64,000 bases of DNA from Dehalogenimonas sp. THU2 (GTDB lineage: Bacteria; Chloroflexota; Dehalococcoidia; Dehalococcoidales; Dehalococcoidaceae). The stretch spans positions 1 to 64,000 of the forward strand of contig NZ_JBDLLU010000012.1 of assembly GCF_039749495.1 (NCBI RefSeq), given 5' to 3'. Shown one piece after another: positions 33,533-40,694 of this stretch. The stretch's first letter is position 1, and every line of letters starts with the position of its first letter. Under the pieces are notes generated by a model. That model saw only the letters and a list, made by a program, of their open reading frames with translations. It did not search any database and was not told the DNA's origin. The translations under genes and the position numbers were made by a program.

Positions 33533-34282
33533 ATGAAAAGGGGAATTACCATCCTGGTCTCAGCGATACTGATCGTAGCGCTGGGCATCGGAGCGACCGG
33601 TTGGGCGGCGGCTCAATCCGGCGAGGTCATCAACACCACGCAACAGGTCGGCATCTGGGTCAACGGCACCGGTAAAGTGACCGCCACTCCGGATACCGCC
33701 AATCTGTCTCTTGGCGTCCAAGTGGAGGCCGCCACCATCACTGAGGCCAACCAGAAGGCCGCCGCAGCCATGGAATCCCTGATAGCCACCCTGAAAGGCC
33801 AGAGTGTGGCCGACAAGGACATCAAGACCCAGTACTTCAACGTCTATCCCGTGTATGATTACGACCGCGACACCGGCAAGAGCACCATCCGGGGTTACCA
33901 GGTGTCCAACAACGTTGAGGTCAAGGTCCGTGTCATCGCTAACGCCGGCCCGATCATCGATGCCGTCGTAGCCGTAGCCGGTGATGTCATCCGGGTCAAC
34001 AACATCTACTTCACCATCGAAAACACTACCGCCCTGGAAGCGCAGGCCCGTGAACTGGCCCTGCTGGATGCCAAGGCCAAGGCCGAACAGATCGCCAACG
34101 TCACCGGCGTCAGCCTGGGTCAGATCAGCTTCGTCTCGGACAGCTCCAGCGGCAGCGGCCGAATCGCAATGCCCACCCCGTCCTTTGACGCCAAAGCCGG
34201 CGCCGAGTCATCCGTCACCCCCATCCTGCCCGGTGAGACCGATATCTTCATCCAGGTGCAGGTCATCTTCAACATCAACTAG
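33533..34282 (+). CDS. SIMPL-domain (DUF541) secreted or membrane-tethered protein
   Basis: A 249-aa protein with an N-terminal signal peptide or anchor (MKRGITILVSAILIVALGIG), so the bulk is outside the cytoplasmic membrane. The body matches the SIMPL/DUF541 family: VNGTGKVTATPDTANLSLGVQ, YFNVYPVYDYD, RGYQVSNNVEVKVR and the ALLDAKAKAEQIA helix. The functions of this family are mostly unknown; some members are linked to the cell envelope or stress. It is a single-gene unit with a strong terminator. Confidence 0.88.
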   Translation: MKRGITILVSAILIVALGIGATGWAAAQSGEVINTTQQVGIWVNGTGKVTATPDTANLSLGVQVEAATITEANQKAAAAMESLIATLKGQSVADKDIKTQYFNVYPVYDYDRDTGKSTIRGYQVSNNVEVKVRVIANAGPIIDAVVAVAGDVIRVNNIYFTIENTTALEAQARELALLDAKAKAEQIANVTGVSLGQISFVSDSSSGSGRIAMPTPSFDAKAGAESSVTPILPGETDIFIQVQVIFNIN

Positions 34283-34302
34283 TTCCCGCCTCCTCCATAT
34301 GA

Positions 34303-34340
34303 AAAAGCGCCCCGCTCACCCCGGGGCGCTTTTCTTTTTT
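34303..34340 (+). terminator. Terminator after the SIMPL gene
   Basis: A 12-bp perfect stem AAAAGCGCCCCG/CGGGGCGCTTTT with a 7-nt loop, followed by CTTTTTT. Confidence 0.92.
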
Positions 34341-34458
34341 GAATCACTCTACCCTTCCAGCAACAACGAATCGGCTGCAATCAACTACCGTGTTACGTAA
34401 AATACCGCATCAAGTGGAGCAACATGTCAAGCAGTCTGTCGGATTTCGATATTCGGAT

Positions 34459-35949
34459 TTAGGATTTTGGCCAATCAGGCGCGAATTCTCGAAGCCTCTC
34501 GACGATGCGAACCATCCCTTCCGTATCCTGGCCGCAATACTCCAGGAGGTCGGTGAAGACCTGCGCTCTCTCAGCCTCCGGCATGCCGCCAAAAACGGCG
34601 GCCATGAAGCGAAGGCTGGCTATCTGTCCGTTGCCGATGTTCAGGTCGTCGTAGCCGATGCCGGTCAGGGCGGGCAGGACGTATTTCAGGGAGGCGCTGC
34701 CGCGCTGGGCGGGGTGGTAGTAGTGGAAAGCGCGGAAAGGCACGATGAGATCCACCATGCGGGATACGACGTCATCCACCCATCCGCCGTATTCCGGGAA
34801 GGCCGCCGCCAGGTCCTTCAGTACCCCCTGCTCGAAGCTCTGGTTATAGACGACGACGTTGCCGCCCTCCCCCATGGCAGCTTTAAGGGCGGCGAGGAAT
34901 TCCGGGCGGGGATCGTGGCCGCCGCGGGCCAGGAAATGGCGGTGCTCCAGAGCCTTCCCTTCTGCGGCGACGGCGTGGAGCGAGAACTGGAAAGGGATAT
35001 TTTGGTACGGCCACATGCCGTCGAACAGTGGTATTGCCGTGGCGAAGGTCTCGAAATCGAGGTAGTAATGCGGGTAGCTTAGGGTCTCCAAAAACGTGGC
35101 GATGCCCTCGTAATCGATATGCGGTTGGCCGCACTCGACGCAGGTGCGCTGGATAACCTGCTTCTCGTTGAGTTTAAAATCCGCGGGGATATCGGCGATG
35201 GCGGTCACGCCGCTCCGGAGAAGTTCATCAGCTTTGGCGCCGATACGATAAAGGTCCGTTACCGGATGCTCCGGCATCGCCGCCCAACACTCGGTCTTCA
35301 GCGGGCAACTGTAGGGAGCGTCGCAGGTCCGTCCGATGTCAGGGTCGGGACACGGTCCGGCCATGGTCTCAAGCATGTCGTCCACCATATCGGCCATGCC
35401 TCCAGCCAGTTCGGCGACGTCCTCGGTGATTTCCTCGGCGATGAGCAGGGCGGCGGGGTCGATCTCACCCTGCTTCACGAAGTCCCGGTTGATATGCATC
35501 AGAAAGCAGCGGTTGATCCGGATGCCCGACTGGACGCAGACATAGCGCTGGAAAGCCACGTCGGCCTTGTTCTCGTCTTTGACCGAGGTGCTGCTCTTGA
35601 CCTCGATGATATCCCAGCCACCGTCCTCCGACGGGTTAAGGATGTCGATGCGGGCATAAAGTTGCCCTGACTGCACCGCGGCTTCAAAGAGGGGCTTACC
35701 GTCAGCCAGGCGCGCCGCCGTTTCAGTCAGCATCTCCCGGAACCCGAGTCCGGCCATATCGACGCCACCGGGAAACAGCCGCTTGGCCATATCCCCGACC
35801 TCGTGTCCCTGGTCGAAGGTATGCTGGGTCACCATATCCGGCTGGGGGATCCGCTTCGGCTCGTTGACATAGACCCACAGGTAACGCGGGCATTGTAGCC
35901 CGGCCATGAATTTGGACTTGGTTAATAATTTAGCGGAGCGGTTTCTCAC
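34459..35949 (-). CDS. DUF2779-family nuclease (PD-(D/E)XK with Fe-S cluster, plus DEDD-type domain)
   Basis: A 496-aa protein with two nuclease-like modules. The N-terminal half resembles Cas4/RecB-type nucleases: Asp102 (RIDIL), Glu116-x-Lys118 (IIEVKSS), and cysteines at 20, 209, 215 and 221 placed to bind a 4Fe-4S cluster. The C-terminal half resembles a DEDD exonuclease (RNase H fold): Asp298 and Glu300 in YYLDFETFA, VVYNQSFEQGVL in the middle, and YCGQDTEGM near the end. The 4-nt overlap with an upstream ADP-ribosylglycohydrolase suggests a two-gene operon. A role in DNA repair or defence is inferred. Confidence 0.85.
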   Translation of the reverse strand: MRNRSAKLLTKSKFMAGLQCPRYLWVYVNEPKRIPQPDMVTQHTFDQGHEVGDMAKRLFPGGVDMAGLGFREMLTETAARLADGKPLFEAAVQSGQLYARIDILNPSEDGGWDIIEVKSSTSVKDENKADVAFQRYVCVQSGIRINRCFLMHINRDFVKQGEIDPAALLIAEEITEDVAELAGGMADMVDDMLETMAGPCPDPDIGRTCDAPYSCPLKTECWAAMPEHPVTDLYRIGAKADELLRSGVTAIADIPADFKLNEKQVIQRTCVECGQPHIDYEGIATFLETLSYPHYYLDFETFATAIPLFDGMWPYQNIPFQFSLHAVAAEGKALEHRHFLARGGHDPRPEFLAALKAAMGEGGNVVVYNQSFEQGVLKDLAAAFPEYGGWVDDVVSRMVDLIVPFRAFHYYHPAQRGSASLKYVLPALTGIGYDDLNIGNGQIASLRFMAAVFGGMPEAERAQVFTDLLEYCGQDTEGMVRIVERLREFAPDWPKS

Positions 35950-36716
35950 AGCTTGAACCTCTCGTTGAACTCATCGATGGTGCGCAGCAGCGGCGGGTCG
36001 AGGCGCTGCCTGGCTTCCACCGCGATGGCCACCGGCACACACCCGTAATATGCCTGGGCGATGCCTCCCGCGATGCAGGCGATGGTGTCCGAATCCCCGC
36101 CGAGGGAGACCGCCTGCCGCACCGCATCTTCGTAACCCTTGGATTCGAGAAAGGCGGTGATAGCCTGGGGTACTGAACCCTGGCAGGTCTCATCGAAACT
36201 ATAGCGCGGCCGGATCTCCTCGATCGTCCGGGTCAGCTTATAACCGAAAGCGTCGGTGATGTACTCCCTGATGTAAGGCTTGTCCCAGCCCCGGCGGGCC
36301 AGGAAGATAGCGGCGGCCACCGCCTGAGCGCCCTTGATGCCTTCCGGGTGGTTGTGGGTCACCTCGGCACTGCGCCGGGCTTCCACCAGGACCTCATCCA
36401 GGGTGTCACAGGCAAAACCAACCGGCGATACGCGCATCGCCGAACCATTGCCGAAGCTGTTATAGGGCTTACGGTCATCCGATCCAAGCCACTCGGAGAA
36501 ACGGCCACCATAACCGCGGTCGGGATAGCGGTTGCCGTATTCCTGTATGGTGCGAGCGTAGTCCCTGCCATGAAGGAGACAATCGGCGACGGCCACGGTC
36601 AGGACAGTGTCATCGGTAAAACGGGAATGCTGGGAAAATAGTTCGAAGTCATACCGCCGGGTGTTATTGAACTCGTACACAGAGCCAATAATGTCTCCGG
36701 CGATGGCTCCGAGCAT
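35946..36716 (-). CDS. ADP-ribosylglycohydrolase-family protein
   Basis: An all-alpha, Mg-dependent hydrolase of the DraG/ARH family that removes ADP-ribose from proteins, nucleic acids or small molecules. Metal-ligand motifs are intact: TDDT at residues 34-37 and GGDSDT near residue 209. The length is 256 aa. A TATAAT lies upstream on the minus strand near 36745 with a weak -35. Its stop overlaps the start of the DUF2779 nuclease by 4 nt. No nitrogenase regulators (DraT) are nearby, so the target is not dinitrogenase reductase; a nucleic-acid or stress target is possible. Confidence 0.9.
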   Translation of the reverse strand: MLGAIAGDIIGSVYEFNNTRRYDFELFSQHSRFTDDTVLTVAVADCLLHGRDYARTIQEYGNRYPDRGYGGRFSEWLGSDDRKPYNSFGNGSAMRVSPVGFACDTLDEVLVEARRSAEVTHNHPEGIKGAQAVAAAIFLARRGWDKPYIREYITDAFGYKLTRTIEEIRPRYSFDETCQGSVPQAITAFLESKGYEDAVRQAVSLGGDSDTIACIAGGIAQAYYGCVPVAIAVEARQRLDPPLLRTIDEFNERFKL

Positions 36717-36808
36717 AACAACTCTCCTGACTTAACGATTTCGAATTATTATAACACAGGCATTACGATAGGAAAGCTGATAAATGACCAGAAATGCCCT
36801 CTGATTTC

Positions 36809-37576
36809 TTATTGGTTCTCGGAGCGTACCTTGTTGATCGCCTCAGAAACACCGCGGGTGACCGCCCGTGCAATCAGTTCACCAAGTTTGACCTGCCCTG
36901 AAACGTAGAAGCAGCGGTCGCCGTTGCCAGGCACAATGCAGATTTGGTCGGTGCTGGTGCCGGTGGCCTGCCATTGGGGATTATAAGAACTTCTGATGTC
37001 CAGATCCTGAAGAGCCGCAGTCTTGGCCTCGGTGATTGTGATGAAACTGGAGGCCATGGCCGCCTGCCCCATATCGGCGGAGGTCAGTACGATGATGTTG
37101 ATGGTACCGAACGGCTGCCAGAGGCCACAGCGCTCGATACCGAAGGCTGAGTCGCGGCCAACCCGGATGGCGTTAGTCCTGACACCGGCGGTCACCCAGG
37201 CCTGCACCCACAACTCCTCATAGGTTTCCTCGACCATGACGTGCTTGTGCATGTCCACACCGGTGAAAAGGAGTGCCGTCTTTTCACCGGGTGCCACCTG
37301 TTTGATCATCTCGCGGTGAACCCATCGGGTGTATTCCCAATAGGTCCGCCTGGTATTGTCCACGGTATGCCAGGATTCTTTAGGGTGGTAACAGTTCAGT
37401 ACCGCCGAGACTTTACGATAGCCCTGGTAGGCGCACAGTACCCATTTCGGTTGCGGCAGCCTAAGGACGAGGGTGTTGGCCGGATAATCCCAGACACAAT
37501 GGCTGACAATCTCGGCTTTGATGCCGTGAAATTCCCCAATCGGTTCACGCGATGTTATCTTCGATACCGGTTCCAT
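36809..37576 (-). CDS. cbiZ: Adenosylcobinamide amidohydrolase
   Basis: CbiZ cleaves the aminopropanol side chain from adenosylcobinamide or pseudocobamides so the corrin ring can be rebuilt with another lower ligand. The 255-aa product shows FTGVDM, VTAGVRTNAIRVGRD and ATGTSTDQICIVPG, which match the CbiZ family. Organohalide respirers need specific cobamides for RdhA, and the class generally salvages corrinoids rather than making them, so the gene fits the rdhA in this window. It is the last gene of an operon with two B12-binding-type radical SAM genes, 3 nt after the nearer one. Confidence 0.88.
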   Translation of the reverse strand: MEPVSKITSREPIGEFHGIKAEIVSHCVWDYPANTLVLRLPQPKWVLCAYQGYRKVSAVLNCYHPKESWHTVDNTRRTYWEYTRWVHREMIKQVAPGEKTALLFTGVDMHKHVMVEETYEELWVQAWVTAGVRTNAIRVGRDSAFGIERCGLWQPFGTINIIVLTSADMGQAAMASSFITITEAKTAALQDLDIRSSYNPQWQATGTSTDQICIVPGNGDRCFYVSGQVKLGELIARAVTRGVSEAINKVRSENQ

Positions 37577-37579
37577 ATC

Positions 37580-38992
37580 TTATCCGTGAAGCGGGCGAGT
37601 AACGTAGTAACGCCACCAGAAGCGAATGACCCGCAGAATTTCCTTCGGGCTCATGTTCACAGGCAGATAAAAAGCGAACATCCCATGCCTCAGGGCAAAG
37701 CTGGTCCGCCGCCAGAAATAGTATTTTACCAACTTCCGCTTGAATTCGGCGGTCATTTCCCGGGGAACTTCACCCCATTTTATACCGCAATCAGGCTGAG
37801 AAATGAAAGCTGCCCATTCTTCTGTCGTTTTCGGCGGTTCCAGCCCCCGCTGGACGCAATAATTATAAAGCTCCGTGCCGGGATAAGGCAGGAAGCTGAC
37901 ATATTGGTAAGGCGGGTTGCCCAATTCCCGGATCAATTGCTTTGTAGCCTCAAAGTCCTCGATAGTTTCGGTGGGCAGTTCGGAGATAAGATATAATTTG
38001 GGCAGTATCTTGTATTTGACCAGCAGTTTGAAGGTTTCCTTGATGTCTTCCAGTCGCGCTGTTTTACGAATGAATTTGAGAAGCCGCGGCGAACCGCTCT
38101 CCACCCCGAAACCCACCGAGGCGCAACCGCTCTGCTTCATCAGTCGCACGTCTTCTTCGGTCAGGCCGGCACGGGCGTCGCAATCCCAGCGAATCTTCAT
38201 CTTTTTATCGATGACCAGTTGGCAGAAGCGATGAAGCCGCGGCCGGTTGTGGCAGAAGTCATCCTCAAAGAAGCGGAACAGGGTCACATCGTATCTTCCC
38301 TTGAGTATCTCCATCTGCCCGACAATACGGTCGGCGGAAAACTCACCGAGCTGACCTTTGTGAAAGGGCGGATTGTAACAGAAAATACATTTCGAAGGGC
38401 AACCGCGGGATGTATTGAGAGATTTCTCCCAGTAATCATCCATCGGCACCAAGTGCCAGGAAGGATCCGGCAGTTCGTCGAGGTTTTTGATGAAAGGACG
38501 ATCAGGGTTTATTACGACCTGTCCGTTCTCCTTGAACGCCAAGCCTTTGATGTCAGTGAGATGAGGAGGCTGGCTTTTTTCGAGGTGTTCGGCCAGTTCC
38601 AGCAGCGTGTATTCACCCGGACCGATGGCCACGAAATCGACATAGTCCTCGGCCAGGGTCTGTTCCGTCAACATGCTGGGGTGAACATTGCCCCAAACGA
38701 TCTTAATGTCCGGGTTGATGCGCTTGAATTCCCGGGACTGGTCGATAGCTTCATAAATAATGCCGCCGACGGAGACAGAGAAACCCACCAGCTGCGGATC
38801 AAAATCTCTAAGGAAATCGGCTGGCTGGCGATCGTCAACCTGCTGATCCCAGATTTGAACCTGGTGTCCGCCTTTTTCTAGCACCGCGCCGATATACAGC
38901 AGGGAATTCGGCAGCACCGTCGGCTGTAATGACCGGGTTTTTCCGAGGAATCCTTTGAACCTTTTAGCAGGATTGACCAGCAAGATACGCAT
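37580..38992 (-). CDS. B12-binding-type radical SAM protein (paralogue 2)
   Basis: A 470-aa class B/BchE-like radical SAM enzyme. The N-terminal Rossmann-like domain (1-140, MRILLVNPAKRFKG to GPGEYTLLELAEHL) corresponds to the cobalamin-binding domain but has no DxHxxG signature, as in other BchE relatives. The radical SAM core has Cys198, Cys202 and Cys205 (CX3CX2C in SRGCPSKCIFCY). The C-terminus is a family-specific extension rich in aromatic and basic residues. It is a close paralogue of the upstream gene. Its place directly before cbiZ ties it to corrinoid use. The substrate (methylation or ring chemistry) is unknown. Confidence 0.85.
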   Translation of the reverse strand: MRILLVNPAKRFKGFLGKTRSLQPTVLPNSLLYIGAVLEKGGHQVQIWDQQVDDRQPADFLRDFDPQLVGFSVSVGGIIYEAIDQSREFKRINPDIKIVWGNVHPSMLTEQTLAEDYVDFVAIGPGEYTLLELAEHLEKSQPPHLTDIKGLAFKENGQVVINPDRPFIKNLDELPDPSWHLVPMDDYWEKSLNTSRGCPSKCIFCYNPPFHKGQLGEFSADRIVGQMEILKGRYDVTLFRFFEDDFCHNRPRLHRFCQLVIDKKMKIRWDCDARAGLTEEDVRLMKQSGCASVGFGVESGSPRLLKFIRKTARLEDIKETFKLLVKYKILPKLYLISELPTETIEDFEATKQLIRELGNPPYQYVSFLPYPGTELYNYCVQRGLEPPKTTEEWAAFISQPDCGIKWGEVPREMTAEFKRKLVKYYFWRRTSFALRHGMFAFYLPVNMSPKEILRVIRFWWRYYVTRPLHG

Positions 38993-39036
38993 TCTAAGTT
39001 AAGTTCCCAACCTAGAAAGTTCGAAATGCCACAGCA

Positions 39037-40452
39037 TCACCTGAGCTGTCCCCTGATACTGCCCTCCGGCAGCGGGCGGGTGTTGAAATACAGATAAAAA
39101 CGTTTCATTCCTTTGAGCAGCGCAGCCGGTGTCGGGGTCAGACGGGTAAAATAAAAGGGCATATGGCGCAATGCGAAACGCAGGGGACGGAGGAAATAGA
39201 AGTGCCTCAAATCGTCTAGCGCTTTATCCAGCATTTCCGGCGGGACTTTGAGGTACGACGGATTGATGGCACGCAACGTCAGTACCCCGGCCCATTCAGC
39301 CAAAGTAGCCGGTTCTTTAATGAGACCTTCTTTGATGATATAGTCATAGAGCACCGTGCCGGGGAAGGGCATGTAGGGCATATACTGGTAAGGCGGCTGG
39401 TCAAGCCTCTTGATAAGGTCCTGGGTCTCTTTAAACTCCTCCACCGTTTCGGTGGGCAGCTCGGCGATAAAGTAAAGACGGGGCATGATCTTATGGCGGG
39501 CGAGTCGTTCGATGGTCTCTTCTACCGCTTTAACCGTGATGCCCTTTTTGATGAACTTGATGACGCGGGGCGATCCGCTCTCTATCCCGAGTCCAACCGA
39601 AAGACAGCCAGCCTTCGACATCAGCGCGATGTCTTCATCGGCCAGTCCGATCCGGGAGTCGCAGTCCCATTGCACCGGCACCTTGCGTTCGACCATCAAC
39701 TCGCAAAACCTGCGCAGCCGGTCTCGATTGCAGGTAAACGTATCCTCGAAAAAACGCATGAATTTTACATTGTAGGTTTTATTCAGGTGTTCGATCTGGC
39801 TGACGATACGTTCGGCGGACAGGTCGCCAGAGTACCCCTTATAGAAGAGCGGCGAATAGCAGAAAGTACACTTGGAAGGGCAGCCGCGGGATGTATTGAG
39901 GGATTTTTCCCAGTAGCTGAGCACATCGATCAAATGCCACGCTGGGTCCGGCAGTTCGTCGAGGTTTTTGATGAAATCGCTCGGCTCGTTGGTAATGACC
40001 TTTACGCCATCCCTCCATACCAACCCCTTGATCTTATCGATCGAAGGCGTGCCGGTTTCGAGATGGTTAGCCAGTTCCACCATAAGGTATTCGCCAGCGC
40101 CAACGCAAAGATAATCGATATAATCTTCGGCGATGGTCTGTTGCGGCATGACGCTTGGATGAACGTTACCCCAGATGGTCTTCACGCCGGGTAGCAGCGC
40201 CTTGAAGTCTTTGGTTTGCTGAATAGCTTCAGCGATGTTGGGACCGGAAAGCACCGAAAAACCAATCAGTTGCGGGGCAAAGTCAATAAAATCCTTCGGC
40301 TCACGCAGGTCCACCTGATTGTCGTAGATGCGGACCTCATGCCCGGCTTTCTCCAGCACAGCCGCGATATAGAGCAGGCTGTTAGGGAATACGCTATGGC
40401 GGCCAAACGTCTCAATGTGCTTGCGCGCGGGATTGACGAGCAAAATTCTCAA
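39037..40452 (-). CDS. B12-binding-type radical SAM protein (paralogue 1)
   Basis: A 471-aa homologue of the next gene with the same domain order: Rossmann-like N-terminal domain (MRILLVNPARKHIETF to VGAGEYLMVELANHL), radical SAM Cys191, Cys195 and Cys198 in SRGCPSKCTFCY, then matching blocks (WDCDSRIGLADEDIALM, ESGSPRVIKFIKKGI, YFIAELPTETVEEF). The C-terminal 70 residues differ most from the paralogue and may set specificity. It is the first large gene of the radical SAM-radical SAM-cbiZ operon. I see no cobalamin riboswitch in the 240 bp upstream. Confidence 0.85.
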   Translation of the reverse strand: MRILLVNPARKHIETFGRHSVFPNSLLYIAAVLEKAGHEVRIYDNQVDLREPKDFIDFAPQLIGFSVLSGPNIAEAIQQTKDFKALLPGVKTIWGNVHPSVMPQQTIAEDYIDYLCVGAGEYLMVELANHLETGTPSIDKIKGLVWRDGVKVITNEPSDFIKNLDELPDPAWHLIDVLSYWEKSLNTSRGCPSKCTFCYSPLFYKGYSGDLSAERIVSQIEHLNKTYNVKFMRFFEDTFTCNRDRLRRFCELMVERKVPVQWDCDSRIGLADEDIALMSKAGCLSVGLGIESGSPRVIKFIKKGITVKAVEETIERLARHKIMPRLYFIAELPTETVEEFKETQDLIKRLDQPPYQYMPYMPFPGTVLYDYIIKEGLIKEPATLAEWAGVLTLRAINPSYLKVPPEMLDKALDDLRHFYFLRPLRFALRHMPFYFTRLTPTPAALLKGMKRFYLYFNTRPLPEGSIRGQLR

Positions 40453-40500
40453 CGCTAATTCTCCGAACAGGATTGAAAGATCGCGATACGGAATGCCGGT

Positions 40501-40623
40501 CTATTGTAAATGACGATAAACTCCGGCAATGACCCACATCGCAAGGTAGATAGCAATAACTGAGACAATTAAAAATCCCATAGGTTCGTTATCATTATGG
40601 CTTATAGGACGCAGATGGTGCAA
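40501..40623 (-). CDS. Possible 26-40 aa single-helix membrane peptide
   Basis: A small frame upstream of the radical SAM genes encodes, from an ATG at 40581, MGFLIVSVIAIYLAMWVIAG and then VYRHLQ: one membrane helix and a basic end. A TTG at 40623, directly after a stop, would add 14 polar residues. There is no convincing ribosome-binding site. It may be a real micro-protein or chance. Confidence 0.35.
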   Translation of the reverse strand: MHHLRPISHNDNEPMGFLIVSVIAIYLAMWVIAGVYRHLQ

Positions 40624-40656
40624 CTATCGATCATTGCCCAAAAAAGGGCGAAACGG

Positions 40657-40686
40657 CTGACCCGGGCGCTCTAATAATGCTATAAT
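40657..40686 (+). promoter_or_regulatory. Candidate promoter for the UvrD-like helicase
   Basis: CTGACC (40657-40662), an 18-bp spacer and a perfect TATAAT (40681-40686). The predicted start site falls at or just before the TTG start codon at 40695, implying a leaderless or nearly leaderless message. Confidence 0.5.
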
Positions 40687-40694
40687 GGGCGGCT

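Noticed and set aside
36944-37996. Overlapping long plus-strand frames opposite cbiZ and the radical SAM genes
   Set aside because: They mirror real minus-strand genes, have no domain or ribosome-binding site and follow the codon bias of the opposite strand.
40453-40694. Cobalamin riboswitch before the radical SAM-cbiZ operon
   Set aside because: No B12-box or the expected long multi-branched fold can be seen in this gap.
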